DNA from: Aquilaria yunnanensis
Lineage: Eukaryota > Streptophyta > Magnoliopsida > Malvales > Thymelaeaceae
Direction: 5' to 3'
Assembly: GCA_039654915.1 (NCBI GenBank)
Contig: CM077594.1
Span: forward strand, 20,087,001 to 20,151,000
Length of the DNA stretch: 64,000 bases
In this document: positions 33,476 through 45,068 of the stretch, piece by piece
Position numbering within the stretch: position 1 is the first letter of the stretch
Layout: each line of letters opens with the position of its first letter
Translations under genes and position numbers: made by a program
Notes under the pieces: model-generated
What the model saw: the letters and a program-made list of their open reading frames with translations, nothing else
Told to the model about the DNA's origin: nothing
Databases searched by the model: none

Positions 33476-35557
33476 TCATGATTTAGGCACAATGATGTCG
33501 AATTGAGAAACTGTCCATTCTGCCTCTCGGTGAGGATCTTTAAAAATCTCTGTTCCCACATTAATGGAGGTCCATTTCCTCTTCGCCACTGGACTTCCTG
33601 GATCCTGCAAATGTTTCAATTTGGCAGAGGAGATTTTGTAGGAATTTTTGTACTAGTAACATTTTGTAGCATGTTGAAACCAAAAAGAAAAAGTTAGCGA
33701 ACCTGATAAAAATAGAGAGATTGAGACAACCTTCCGACGTCAAGCTCCCATGTTCTTGGATCACCAATCCAACCCTCCCCTTGTCCGGTCGGGTACCCGA
33801 ACTCCCCCCAAACGGGGTGGGGCAAAATCTGCAATATCTCTTGAGGCTGAGGATTACTATAGGGGTCACACAAACTGAAGGGAGGTTCTAGTTGCTGTGC
33901 ATTTCCAGGAGCACAGTATAGGTGGTAAGCTGAGTAAGGGAAGCGGCCGGTGTCACTCCGGTGCACGCTTGTGCCGTCTGGGAAGGTGTGCAATGGCGGG
34001 CACAGTTTGACCCGGCTGGGGCTGCACCACCCGCGGGTGTTGGGGTTCAGGATCATTTGGTTGTACCTGGTCACGTCGGACAAAACGTGGCCGTTGCATG
34101 GCTGCCCGTTGTTCTTCCAGCAGCTGCCAATGTCCAGCAGGTAGAACTGGCTCTTGGGTCCCCCACCTTTGATCACTTGAAGCTTGAACCTTACTTTGAA
34201 GTTTGGTGATTCTGGGATCTATAGACGTATCAATAATCCTTGCAGAATACAAAGTGGGTACATGAAATGAAGTAAACTGATACTTTCACAAAAAAATTGT
34301 AGGTTTCTTATTTTGCAGGTAAGGTTGAATGGCCATATGAAAATTGCATAGAAATTAGGAAAGGTATACAATGATTCTGCTTACAATTTTGGACATGCCT
34401 CTAGTAGGATAATGGTAGCCAGCAGAGAGGCCATGAGTGGCATCAGATCTGAAGTAAAGCATCAACCAAGGATACTTTGTTGAAGTCCTAAGAACATTAT
34501 GAAACACCCAACTTCCACTCCCAATTTCCTTCTTCCAATCCACAGAATAGTAAGACAAATTCAAATTCTCTGCCACCAATCCTTTGCTCCAGTCAGCATC
34601 CAAATCCCAAGACCCATAAAACCTCCCCCTAAGAGTCGTCATGTTAGGACCCTGAAATGTAGTGTAGTCATGCAAGATCAATGGCTGGTTCATGCACCCT
34701 TTACCAAAGCAAGGGAACCGCTTATCAGGCCCAAATGGGGCAGCTTCTGCACCGTTTCTGTGGCACTGTGCAGCGAAGGTGTCCATGTTGCCATTCTTGA
34801 GCATTATCATCCAGAACTGCCATGGATTTGGAGCGTCTTGGACTTGACATTTGGAGCCTAGGTAGAGCTCTTTGCTTGCTGCATAAAGATTTACATCATA
34901 CTGGGCCTCTGGTTGCAGCCCAAGAAATGGGTCACCTGCTCTTAGTCTGTTGTCATCTTCTGTCACTCTGTGGATTAGTATGTAGGGTAGCACATTGCAT
35001 AAAGAGCATTTTTGTTCTGTCAATTTACATTACTCATCTTAAAGTATGTCTTTAACATCCAAATAAAGAAAATGATAGTAACATTATAAATATTCTATTA
35101 AGAGCTTTCTTACTAAATGATATGACAGATGATTAAAAATGGAATTGTTTACAAGACTTGAATTCAAACTACCTAATGTCCACCAGCTATTTGATATCAT
35201 TAAGAGGAAATTTTGTATTCATAAATTTGAACATAAATATGAACCCAGGACCCCAAGTAAAAGGAGAAAAAGAAAAAGGGGAAACTTACTTTTTGCAGGT
35301 GGAGAAGCCTTGTATATGTCAAAGCAATCTGCAGCTCTGGGGCTGCCCATGTGAGGAACTTCTTCACCAACCTCATTACATTGGTTCCATGACTCAATCC
35401 CCAGTCTCAGACCATCCCTTCTCATCCCTGGATCTCCAACAGCAGACACATATTCTATCTCACCATCTGCAGATCTACGAGTTTGTCCTCCAACACCGAC
35501 CACCACCAGCAGACCAACAATAAGAAGTAACCTTTTTAGATTTTTGTCTTCAGCCAT
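33476..35557 (-). CDS. Secreted or anchored plant protein of unknown function (DUF7705-like?)
   Basis: Four exons read by eye: 35290-35557, 34385-35016, 33703-34218 and 33476-33604, joined by GT-AG introns in phases 1, 0 and 0, giving 514 residues. Donors read GTAAGT, GTAAGC and GTTCGC (the last is weak); acceptors read GACAG, TATAG and TGCAG. The N-terminus MAEDKNLKR followed by LLLIVGLLVVVGVGG looks like a signal peptide or anchor. The chosen ATG puts the charged residues directly before that segment; in-frame ATGs at 35602 and 35611 would lengthen it. The rest is Cys- and Trp-rich with GMRRDGLRLGIESWNQCNEV, CSLCNVLPY, CFGKGCMNQP and RFYGSWDLDADWSKG blocks, as for an extracellular disulfide-bonded protein. 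I believe it belongs to a conserved plant family filed as DUF7705, but this is from memory, and no reaction is known to me. Confidence 0.85.
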
Positions 35558-36937
35558 TGATGAGAAATGTAACAAGAAGTGAGACAATGTGAACTTGATC
35601 ATCCTCGACATCTCTAAGTCCTTGTATTGTCTCAATAATAGCAGAATTCGAAACAGAAAAGTATATTCTTTTCTACGCTGGGTCCTTTCCTGAAGTGGTG
35701 CAGGGGTTATTCTGGCTTTCTGGAGGCAATTATGTACTAATAATTTCAGAAGCTTTAGCCGGTGGTCCGGTTCCCATTAAGTTTCAAAATGTGGGGTTGT
35801 TTCGATGCTTCACCTTTTGTTCAACCTGCTTTCCCAACCAGAAAAGAAAAGGACAAAGTGCATATAAAGCTACATGCTTCATATTAGATTTATCTAATCC
35901 CTTACGGCTGCTACTACCCTCTGAGCAAGAAAGAAATTAATTTTCAATCTGTTCCCTATTTAGAAGAATTTCTCCATCAATCAAAATTAGAAGACTATAT
36001 AAAACTAGTCTAATGAGAAAATAACTATCAAATAAGGGACGTATATATTCAACCAGACTGATGTCTGAACTAGTAGATCATGGCACATAGTGGGATGAAA
36101 TGCATAATTTTTCTTTTCCAAGAAAAAATAAAAACCCTAAACTTGAAGGGCTCACTAGTCTATTCTACAGAGACTAGGCCACTGCTTGTTAATTAGTAGC
36201 TACAGCTATTATAAGATCATAAAACTTCAGCCAACCTAGCCTCACAATAGTATCATCAACATGCCAAATGAATATGACTTGCAAGATATTACCAGTAATT
36301 TGTTATATGATTTCATTAGAGAACAAAAGAATATGGAAGCCAACTAGGCCAAAAGAAACACCTTTACGATCAGAAATTTTCGATCCTTTTGATTTGGGAT
36401 TGATGCCTTTATCTTTTCCGAAGCAAGTAGTAATATAGTTCAAGTAGAATGGTCCATTCGACCCCTTAAACTAATTTAAGGTGAAATACGTACAATTAGC
36501 TTGAGGTTTAGCTTTCCTCTCATTTTTGCTCTTAAGTATAGAAAACTAATGATAAAAAACCCAATTTATTCATCCAATAATTGTTTGACACTTATTGCCA
36601 AAATTGGAATTTGTAAATTCCTAGCAAGGAAATTAAACTATAATTTAAATTAAGATGTTTTATTATTGACTTTGCTATATTTAAGGAAAAAAAATCTTTT
36701 ATCATTGTTGACTAACAGTTGATTAACATTATTGGAAAAGTAGCATGGCAAAGTGTAATTTTTGAAGAGACATGTGAAAAAAAGTATAATTTCTACTGGA
36801 TCTCAGGGAGTGAATGTAAATTTACCCAATACTACATAATGGTCCCCGAAAAAAAAAAGTTCCAAATGGCTAAAGGGCCTAAAAATTATCCATCCAGCCC
36901 AGCCCATGAATGCTTTGTAGAGTTCGACTACCATAGG
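35558..36937. other. Upstream of the secreted-protein gene; intergenic
   Basis: 35558-35690 is the likely 5' leader and promoter side of the minus-strand gene. The rest is AT-rich with no recognised gene or repeat ends. Confidence 0.45.
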
Positions 36938-36946
36938 CCTAAAAGA

Positions 36947-37491
36947 GGGTAAATTACATCAAAAGTCCCAAAACTTTAACTTTAGTTGCAAATACGTCCC
37001 TAACCTCACTTGTTGCTTAATGATCTCAAACCTTTCCCCTCCAATCCATTGCAAATTGTCCACGGCCCTAGGCTGGACTGACTTAATCAAATTATAAAAA
37101 AGAAAATTTGATAATTTACATAGTCTATTAACTAGCAATAAATTATAGCAAATTTTGAATTTATTAGAAAATAGTTTCTAAATATTTTAAATTTATTAAC
37201 TCTCTCATAATTATCTTAAATTAACTTTTTAAATTCTAATTTAAGATGTTCATTAACTGTATTTCCATTAATTCAAAAGTGTACTATAATTTTTTTGATA
37301 ATTAATAGAGTATGTAAATTATTAATTTTTACTCTTTGTAATTGGTTTTCTATACCAGCTCGGTTTAACCTGGGTATAGAGACAAATTTGCAATGAAAGG
37401 GAAAGGTTTAGGACCATTAAGCAACAAGTGAGAGGTTAGGGATGGATTTGAAACCCAAACTAAATATTTTGGATTTTTTGTGCAATTTAAC
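36947..37491. mobile_element. Mutator-like non-autonomous element with perfect 9-bp TSD
   Basis: A 545-bp element with about 130-bp TIRs. The left begins GGGTAAATTACATCAAAAGT and the inverted right end begins GGTTAAATTGCACAAAAAAT (outermost G uncertain). Both share CTCACTTGTTGCTTAATG(A/G)TC and AAACCTTTCCC. The flanking 9-mer CCTAAAAGA occurs at 36938-36946 and 37492-37500. No coding sequence. Confidence 0.88.
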
Positions 37492-37500
37492 CCTAAAAGA

Positions 37501-38210
37501 GGCATCTGGTCTAGAAACACTAAAGAAGCAAAAAAACAAAGTTGAAAAAGCAAAAGAAGTAACAGCGCAAAGCCATCAATCGTATCATATTTGGTTCACA
37601 AAAGGGAAAAGAAGAACTTTGACTAAAGAAGAATCCCGGTTAAAATTGAACTATTGCCAATCCCCATTCACCAAATCCACCAACAGGGTAACAATAAACT
37701 GCCCAAATCAAAGCCTACATAATCTCAGAGCAATTAATACGTGCACTGGCCATTAACAGATGCTCAACATGCAGAAGAATAGCAGAAGCTAAATCTGTAA
37801 CCTATTTATGAAGGCCAAGCTCTTAGAGATGGAGATCTCTTTCTTTGAGTGAGTTTCTCATAAATGAACCCAGTTTGTTCCTTAACGTGGGGGACCAAGG
37901 GGGGTCGCCAACTGCCGATAAGTTTTTTTCCTTCAAGCACTAATTATAAAGTTGGCAAAAGGTAGGAAAAGTGGTCACAAGATTTAGGGCGGGGCTAGCT
38001 TTTGAAATACCAAAAAATAGCACCCAATTAGTATGCAACCCACGTCCCTATTCAACACCCTCAACCGTTGCTTAACTGCTAGACCTCTCCATTACCATCC
38101 AATTCAGTTTTCATACCTTTGTTCACTCACCTTCCCAGCTACCCAAAACTTAGACAGAACTGAAGAATTCTCACCCAGACAAAAACAACATAGTTCTCTT
38201 CACTGCGTAA
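37501..38210 (+). other. Upstream region of OFP5-like gene
   Basis: No other gene. The last about 180 bases are richer in C and A, as in a plant leader, and the called ATG follows CTTCACTGCGTAA. No confident TATA box. Confidence 0.4.
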
Positions 38211-39584
38211 ATGATGAAGTGGGGAAGAAAGAAACCTGCTTCATCTGTGTCCTCTTCCCGGTTTCCCTCGCTTTCTCATGTCCTTCCCGCTTCATGGAGT
38301 TCTATGTTCAAACGGATGAGCATCAACACCACAGCCAAACCTGCAAAACAGAAGTCAGTTGAGAAGCTAAATGCCGCGCATGTGACAGGTTCAGTCAATT
38401 ATGGTGGAGTTGGAGATGGAGGTAGGTTCTACCGTGGGGATAATGATGCCTTCTGGAGGTTGTCATTCCACGAGGAGAATGTCGACGGGAGGACTAGCAG
38501 AAGAGAATTGAAGTCGGTATGGTATGATTCCGAGAATGAGCTTAATCTCCCATCAAGTTGCGAGATATGTGGATCAAACATGTCAAGAGAAAGGGGGAAA
38601 GTAGGGACTGAGAAGTCCAGCAGGGCTGCTTGGGAAGCAAAGCTGATGAATGAAATCCACAGAGATGCAGAGATTTTTGCAGCCAAGGAGACATATAAAA
38701 AAGAAAAGGCAATGATAATCAAGACACCAAGACTGATGGATGAGGAATACTTGACAACCAAGAAATCAACTAAAAGGGTTATGGGAGGGAAGAGCTTCAG
38801 AATCGAAAGAAACAGAGGTGGAGCAGAGGGAATGCCTGCAACATCTGTAGAAGAAAGTGCCTTGGAACTGAAATCCTCAAAGGCAGTTCCTATAATTGGG
38901 ATGGACAATCTTAAGTTACAGGAGGAGTGTTTGAGGAGACAGAAGCAGATCCCTTATGAGAATCCAACTTGCTCTGATTCAATTACAACTAAAGAAGTCA
39001 ATCTCTTCTGTGGTCACAAATTGCCAGAAACAGATGAACTTCAACCTCAATGTTTGAGCTCGCAGAGAATAACTCTGAAGGACAGGAAAATTAAGCAGCT
39101 TATGGAGAAAAGTGATAAACAGAGGAAATCAGTCCACGTAGGCAGAGAACTAGAAAGCAGAGGAACTAAACAGAAAAGCAAAGTGAAAGTATTTTCCCCG
39201 AGAACAGTCGCCAGAACAGAAATCTGCAAGGTAAGAGCCCTTGAGGACATGAAGAAGGCCAAATTGAAAACAAAAGCAGTAGAAGGGAGAACAAGAAAGG
39301 ACAGAACCGGACTAGAGAACTTTGCAATGGTGAAATTTTCTGCTGATCCAGAGAAGGACTTCAGAGATTCAATGATAGAGATGATTGTGGAGAAAGGGAT
39401 CAGTCAATCAGAAGAACTTGAAGCCCTCTTAGCCTGTTATCTGACGCTGAATTCTGATGAATATCATGACCTCATTATCAAGGTATTCCGAGAGGTATGG
39501 ACCAAACTAGATGAAGCAAGGTTTGATATTGAACTCCTGAACCAACAATACCTGCATAATTTCCTGCTTTCTAGCTCAAAATGA
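38211..39584 (+). CDS. OFP5: OVATE family protein, OFP5 type
   Basis: A single-exon frame of 457 residues. It starts ATGATG, giving MMKWGRKKP; a short K/W/R-rich N-terminus of this kind is what I know from the OFP5 branch, which supports the start. The middle is long, basic and low in order (many Lys, Arg, Ser). The C-terminus has the OVATE domain at about 374-433: [18 protein letters not shown], then [18 protein letters not shown] and IIKVFREVW. OFPs are plant-specific nuclear or cytoskeletal-associated regulators that bind TALE homeodomain (KNOX/BELL) proteins and mostly repress transcription; Arabidopsis OFP5 limits a BLH1-KNAT3 activity in the embryo sac. The gene faces the PPR gene tail to tail with a 478-bp gap. 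The frame is intact. Function rests on family membership only. Confidence 0.93.
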   Translation: MMKWGRKKPASSVSSSRFPSLSHVLPASWSSMFKRMSINTTAKPAKQKSVEKLNAAHVTGSVNYGGVGDGGRFYRGDNDAFWRLSFHEENVDGRTSRRELKSVWYDSENELNLPSSCEICGSNMSRERGKVGTEKSSRAAWEAKLMNEIHRDAEIFAAKETYKKEKAMIIKTPRLMDEEYLTTKKSTKRVMGGKSFRIERNRGGAEGMPATSVEESALELKSSKAVPIIGMDNLKLQEECLRRQKQIPYENPTCSDSITTKEVNLFCGHKLPETDELQPQCLSSQRITLKDRKIKQLMEKSDKQRKSVHVGRELESRGTKQKSKVKVFSPRTVARTEICKVRALEDMKKAKLKTKAVEGRTRKDRTGLENFAMVKFSADPEKDFRDSMIEMIVEKGISQSEELEALLACYLTLNSDEYHDLIIKVFREVWTKLDEARFDIELLNQQYLHNFLLSSSK

Positions 39585-40062
39585 GCAAATATGTAGATAG
39601 CTTTCTACAGCAACTGGCACACCATTAGGAAGCTTTAGATGAAATGTTTTTGGAGATCCACTTTGAGACCAGAAGAAACTTTTGAGATGGGTGTCAATAT
39701 GTTCAGGCCTCTCAATGAGGATTTACTATTAACTTATTGATATATGCTTCCTATTGCCTGCAATCCATTTGAAGTGGGCTACTGTAAAAAGGCAGCACCA
39801 TTTAGCAAAGAGATGGTAGAATAGGCTAGTCATTTTATACATCTAACTATTTTCCAGCAGACTTCTTCTGATTTAACTTCAAATCAGGATCTGAAGGCCC
39901 AGAATTCCTTGAGCTTTTTGAGTCACTTATACAGTTTCTTGTTATCGTTTTCATAATTTATTTCATTTCCGATGAGAGTTGATGATCAGCTTACACCCAA
40001 TGCAGGAGAGTAACAGCTACTAACAATTCTCTCCACTTAATTTTTCTTTTTTAGCATCATAG
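39585..40062. other. Shared 3' region of two convergent genes
   Basis: Both neighbours (plus-strand OFP5-like, minus-strand PPR) end here, so it should hold both 3' UTRs and poly(A) sites. No other feature is seen. Confidence 0.6.
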
Positions 40063-41661
40063 CTAATAAAAAATTAGCCCTTCACCGGCTAAGAACTCAT
40101 GCACAACACCATTCACTTCAATCATGCTACATCCAGGCTCCTTATTCACATTTTGTGCCTTCATTTTTCTCCTAACTTCTACAACATCCTCCCATCTTTC
40201 AAGTGTTGCATATGTATTTGACAATTGAACAAAGCCAGAACCGTCATCAGGGTTCAGGTTTAAGAGCTCTCTAGCTACATACTCTGCCATTTCTGCATTG
40301 CCATGGATTTTGCAGGCACCTAGAATGGATTCCCATAGCACACTAGCTTCTTTCCGTGGCACATTTCTCAGTAGCGCTAAAGCTTCATCTAATAAACCCT
40401 GTCGGCCAAGCAGATCCACCAGGCATCCATAGTGCTTAATAGAAGGTTGAATCGTAAAATGCTCAACCATGAGGTCAAACATATGTTGGCCCTCATCCAA
40501 CAAGCCTGCACGACTGCAGGCGGAGAGAACACCAATAAATGTCACTTCATTGGGTTCAAAACCTTCCATCAGCATCTCCGAGAAAAGTTTCAATGCTTGC
40601 TTCCCACGTCCATGAATTCCTAAACCAGTAATTATGGAATTCCATGTACTGATGTCCTTTCTCCTAGTGTCTCGAAACACTTTAAGCGCCTTATCAATGC
40701 TCCCACATTTTGAGTACATATCAACTATAGCAGTAGAGAGAAACCCTTCAACCAGAATCGAATTTTTATCAATGTAAGTACAAATCCATTCACCTTGACC
40801 CAGTGCCCCAAGATGAGCACAAGCAGATAACACGTTCACTAATGTGAAACCATCTGGCTTCACTTCAGCATTCTGCATTTCTTCGAAAAGTGCCAGTACC
40901 TCACTAAAGCAGCTTGCGTGAGCATAGCCAGTTATCATAGCATTCCATGACACAACATTCTTTTCAGGCATTCTGTCAAAGATACGTTTTGCTTCTTCAA
41001 GCTGCCCAACTTTAAGACAACCCGATATCATAAAATTCCACGACTCCACATTCCTTTCCTTCATTTCATCAAACAAACGACGCGCTAATTCCACGAACCC
41101 CACTTCAATAAACCCACTCAACAACGCATTCCAAGAAACAACGTCTCGTTGAGGCATTTTGTCGAGCAGATTCCTGGCTTCTCCAAGACACAAACTCGTC
41201 GCGTACAAGTGAATCAAAGTGTTCGCGACAAAAACATCCGCTCCAATTCCCAGCTTTAACGCCAACCCGTGAACTTGCCTCCCTTCTTGGAGACCCCCAA
41301 ATCGAGGACAAGCCTTCAGAAGAAAGGTGAAAGTGTACTTATCAGGAGCAACAGGGCCATGAAGCATTTGGTGAAAGACTGAGAAAGCGACTTCTGGGTT
41401 CTGGCTATTAGCATAAGCTCTGATAATGGAGTTGAAAGAGTAGGAATTCGGGCAGGAGATGCGAGAGAAAACGGAGAGGGCATACGAGAGAATGTCCGGG
41501 CGGGGATCGGCGGCGGCAAAAGAGATGAGCTTGTTGGTGTCAAAGGTGTTGGTGCGGAAAAGGCCGGTTTTGAGGAGCTGGGCATGATTTTGCTTGAATT
41601 CAGAAAGGGATGTGGGCGTTTCTGCTGAAGGGAAAACCAGTGGCCGTGGTAAGGCCGCCAT
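40063..41661 (-). CDS. PLS-class pentatricopeptide repeat protein with E motifs
   Basis: An intronless frame of 532 residues from the ATG at 41661 (MAALPRPLVF); an in-frame ATG at 41724 would give 553 with a Cys-rich start. The first option looks more like an organelle transit peptide (Ala, Pro, Arg, Ser, few acids). Tandem PPR motifs of P, L and S types fill the middle, with typical repeats such as DVVSWNALLSGFIEVGFVE, NVVSWNAMITGYAH and DISTWNSIITGLGIHGRGKQ. The tail has E-type motifs (LWESILGACKIHGNAEMAE, LSNTYATLERWEDVVEVRRK, MIEVNGVVHEF) and stops without a DYW deaminase domain. Such proteins bind specific organellar RNAs and recruit editing partners, usually at C-to-U sites. It closely resembles Arabidopsis At4g18840 as I remember it. 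The target RNA cannot be told by eye. Confidence 0.94.
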   Translation of the reverse strand: MAALPRPLVFPSAETPTSLSEFKQNHAQLLKTGLFRTNTFDTNKLISFAAADPRPDILSYALSVFSRISCPNSYSFNSIIRAYANSQNPEVAFSVFHQMLHGPVAPDKYTFTFLLKACPRFGGLQEGRQVHGLALKLGIGADVFVANTLIHLYATSLCLGEARNLLDKMPQRDVVSWNALLSGFIEVGFVELARRLFDEMKERNVESWNFMISGCLKVGQLEEAKRIFDRMPEKNVVSWNAMITGYAHASCFSEVLALFEEMQNAEVKPDGFTLVNVLSACAHLGALGQGEWICTYIDKNSILVEGFLSTAIVDMYSKCGSIDKALKVFRDTRRKDISTWNSIITGLGIHGRGKQALKLFSEMLMEGFEPNEVTFIGVLSACSRAGLLDEGQHMFDLMVEHFTIQPSIKHYGCLVDLLGRQGLLDEALALLRNVPRKEASVLWESILGACKIHGNAEMAEYVARELLNLNPDDGSGFVQLSNTYATLERWEDVVEVRRKMKAQNVNKEPGCSMIEVNGVVHEFLAGEGLIFY

Positions 41662-42101
41662 TGAAGCTTGGAGAAGAAGGGCCTTATCTGCTCTGCATGA
41701 ATTGCAAGGGCAAAATAACAACATTCCGTGCCCTTTTTTTTTTTTTTTGGAAAAAATGGCTTAAAAGAGGCAAATCTGCAACTGGTGGAGTAATTTTGCG
41801 ACTAATTTACAGGGTTAAAGTAATTTTGCAACTAAAATTCTTTTACAAGTAAATTTATTATTAATATTTTTAGTATGACAATTTTACCACCGACTATTAA
41901 ATAGTAGAAATATTCTGTTTATTCAAATAATATTTCATGTTATAACTATTAAACTAGTATTTGAAAATTTTCTTCTTAGCCCTTAACTATCTAAATATTT
42001 AATAACACCTAAATGAGTTAAAGTCCTGTGTTTGACCATACATACACATTGCTGAGTCTTCTTGCTTTCACTTGCTTCATTATCACCAAGCAACCCTCCA
42101 C

Positions 42102-43175
42102 TAGGGTTGAAAATTGGCCGGGCCAAGCTCGAGCCCACTAGGCTCAAGCTCGACCCCTTCACTATTCGGCACTACCTGGGCTCGAGCTCGAATTGCTCAA
42201 GCCCAATTTTTTTAGGCTCAAGCTCGGCTCAAAAAGGGCACGAGCTCGGATCGAAAGCCGGCTAGGCTCGAATAACACATAAATCCTTAGTACCCTAACT
42301 GCAATTTAGATGAAAAATGGGGACTGAATATGTAATTTTTCTTACATAGATAACCAAATAAGGGAAAATTAAAAAACCTATCCTAAACTTTCTAATTGTT
42401 TGCAATTTTACCTTGATTTTGTGTACTTCACAAATAAGGCATCTTTTTCCTTCTTTGAGTCTTTGACAGTGGAACTGGAGGCACCGTAGTCCGTCTCCGT
42501 TCTCGAGCTATCGATCTAGGTCTCCGACATCTGCTAGGAGCATCGGCTGCAACGGCGGTGGCGATCTTGGTGGGGCTATCGTTGGTCGTCACCGAACCAT
42601 GGGTGGGGCTATCGTCGGCAGCGATTGTTTTCGATCTCGGGGTTGTTGTTGTTGTCGTTCATCGTCATGCTCTGGTGGGACTAGCCGACAGCCGATTGGG
42701 TGGCTGTGAGCAATTGTCAGGCAAGCAAGGGGTGCCGTTTGCAAAGCTTGGGGTATTGATTGTGCGTGGTTGCTGCTGGAGCTTAGGGCGTCGAGTGGGC
42801 AAGGCTGGAGGCGTCAGGTTCGCAAGGTTGGAGGTGCGATCTTTCCTAGTCGACGGTGTTGTCGTCGTCATCGAGCATGCTTTAATCAATGGTGGCTGAC
42901 TGGGTGGATGGTGCGAATGGGATTTAGGCACGAGGCTCGGGCGCTTGGGGGAGGAAGGAAGTGATACGGGTTTGGGCCTGCTGGGAAAGAAACAAAGGGT
43001 AAGGCCTGTTAGGCCCACAAGTTTATAGGGCCGGATACATTCAAGCTCGAGCTCGGCCCCTTTTAGAGTTCGAGCCCATTTTTTGGCTCGAGCTCGAGCT
43101 CGAATAAGCCCGGCTCAAAATGCCTTAACTCGAGCTCGAGCTACCCGAAAAAAGCCCGGCCCCTTTTCACCCCTA
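42102..43175. mobile_element. Non-autonomous hAT element with perfect 8-bp TSD
   Basis: A 1074-bp element with left end TAGGGTTGAAAATTGGCCGG and inverted right end TAGGGGTGAAAAGGGGCCGG, flanked by the perfect 8-bp repeat CCCTCCAC (42094-42101 and 43176-43183). Both subterminal zones are packed with CTCGAGCTCGAG-type words. The GC-rich core (about 42460-42970) keeps open frames on both strands but resembles no transposase, and may be captured DNA. Confidence 0.93.
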
Positions 43176-43306
43176 CCCTCCACCACCGCTCCCATCAATT
43201 CTTTATTCTGGAATTGCAGTGTCTGTAGATTTAGTCTCACATGTATCAACTGAACCCTATTTGATCAGGGTTTGTTTTAAGAAAGTGTTTTCGATAGCAT
43301 TGACAG

Positions 43307-44723
43307 TGTTGGGTTTCGGGAGCCAAACAGCCCAGCGGAATTTAACCGAAACCCTCCAGGATCTAAGTGAAACGGGGTAAACCGGGTGTTCGAAAATTTT
43401 CATACCTAATTTTCGGTTGAGATCTCTCACTCAACTGTAGAGTCGAATCACAAAACCTGAATAGTTGACGTGTTCAGGCTCTCTATGGTATCCACACGAG
43501 CCTCTCGGGATCACCACGCTTCCACCACGTCCCGGTAGATGCGTTTCTCTTGCGCTCGCAGTGTTAGCTTGCGTCCTCCAAGGAATTGCAAGAGAAGAGT
43601 GCTGCTGTCCTTTTGGGAGGCTAGGGCAAGAAGACCTGCGAATTTCTCACTAGAAGTTGTATTTATAATGAGACTCAACTTCCAGGCCTAATGAGTTTCA
43701 AAGCCCTAATCCAATTAGGCTTTTAATTTCGGGCTTAATAATGGCTCAACTATTGGGCACATTATTAATACGAAATTATTGTGAAACCAAAACCCAAATT
43801 ATTAGCCCATGCACTCTAATGATCCAAATAACTCTATGTGTGCGACCCAATAGGCTCTTACCACATTGGCAATGATCATAAATCACATTTATGATCATAA
43901 GCAATGAGCGGTGTCTAGCAACACATCATTGTTACCCAAGTGACAAGATTGTCGGTGATTCGACTAAACCTTTATGATCATCACCGATATATGCCATTGT
44001 CCCTTTGTCCAAGATATTAAGACTAAGCACAAGACATGGAATGTGTCACTATCGTATAGCCTAATCTTTGGTTTCTTGATTACCAAGTAGACCAACTTAA
44101 ACTGATGACATTGATATCGTATATCAACTCATCCAAGCATGACCATGCATTTTTCTAAGTCTTACTCTATCAAGGGACCCGAAGATATCACTCCCGTTAC
44201 ATAGGAGAGACAAATCCCATCTTGATCATACAAATCCCTCCGCATGATATGTGACATACCCAATGACCTCCTTCAAGTTCACTCAGTTACGAGCAACAAA
44301 GAAAAGTATCAAAATATGTGACTCACATGTAGGGAACCTTGATAATCTTAGGTCGAAGGACTACATATACCATGATCACTATGAGAGTCACTTATGACAC
44401 TCATATAACAATCCATGAAGTGTTCTCATGGTGAGTCGATCCAGTACACAAGTTCTCCAACTTGTACCCATATGTAGACTACATATCTCATATTAGTCTC
44501 CACATATGCTAGTCATTATGTATTATTGCAACCCGCTCCACAATAATACTATACTATGGACGTTTAAGAATATCATTATTCCAGGGTCACAATTATGTTT
44601 ATTACGTTACGCAGAAACAAAACAACAAACATAATTGTTAGATTAATGCCTCAATAAAATATCATGACTTAATGTGCAAAAATACAATCATCTCATGATT
44701 GGCTTTTGGGCACAACACTAACA
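43307..44723 (+). mobile_element. Solo LTR, family A, copy 2
   Basis: A 1417-bp sequence starting TGTTGGGTTT and ending ACACTAACA, flanked by the perfect 5-bp repeat GACAG (43302-43306 and 44724-44728). It is collinear with 8008-9421 over its whole length, roughly nine bases in ten identical by eye (for example CATTTATGATCATAAGCAAT and CCAAGTGACAAGATTGTCGG). TG..CA ends and a 5-bp TSD establish an LTR; no internal retroelement DNA remains. Here it is nested in an older long-TIR element. Confidence 0.92.
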
Positions 44724-45068
44724 GACAGGACATGTGGAAGAGTAGAGGTCACGCCGATGGTGGAAAGGATGAAGGTTATCAATGAATACATGAGCTTGCT
44801 GGAGCAAAGATGGTAATGAAAATAATAATTTAGAAACTTTGGAGCCAGGGTGTTGGGTAAAAAAAATTAGAAGTGAAACTTGTATTTTTCTCATTTGTGG
44901 CGTTTGCCACATTAAGCAATTTAATTAGTTGGTGGCAGATTTACTTCCAACAAAAAATATTAATAGCAAATTTGTACTTTCAAAAAAATTAACGACAAAT
45001 TTATCACGAAAGAAAAAAATTAGTGACAAAATTACTCTATCCCTATAATTTACTATCAAATTTGCGCC

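Larger units (their letters stand above)
41769..45068. mobile_element. Old long-TIR element carrying two nested insertions
   Basis: Left DNA from GGCAAATCTGCAAC (41769-41880) pairs with inverted 44930-45068 (GGCGCAAATTTGATAG). Shared blocks include GAGTAATTTTG(C/T)(G/C)ACTAATT, ACAAGTAAATTT-like and TATTAATATTTTT. No good TSD was found. Inside lie a complete hAT element and a complete solo LTR, so this is the oldest layer of the nest. It begins just 107 bp upstream of the PPR start codon at 41661. Confidence 0.45.

Noticed and set aside
34499..35523. Plus-strand ORFs opposite the secreted-protein gene
   Set aside because: They are antisense to well-supported exons.
42558..43018. Overlapping ORFs on both strands
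   Set aside because: They lie in the GC-rich core of a TSD-flanked hAT element and resemble no known protein; GC-rich DNA keeps frames open by chance.
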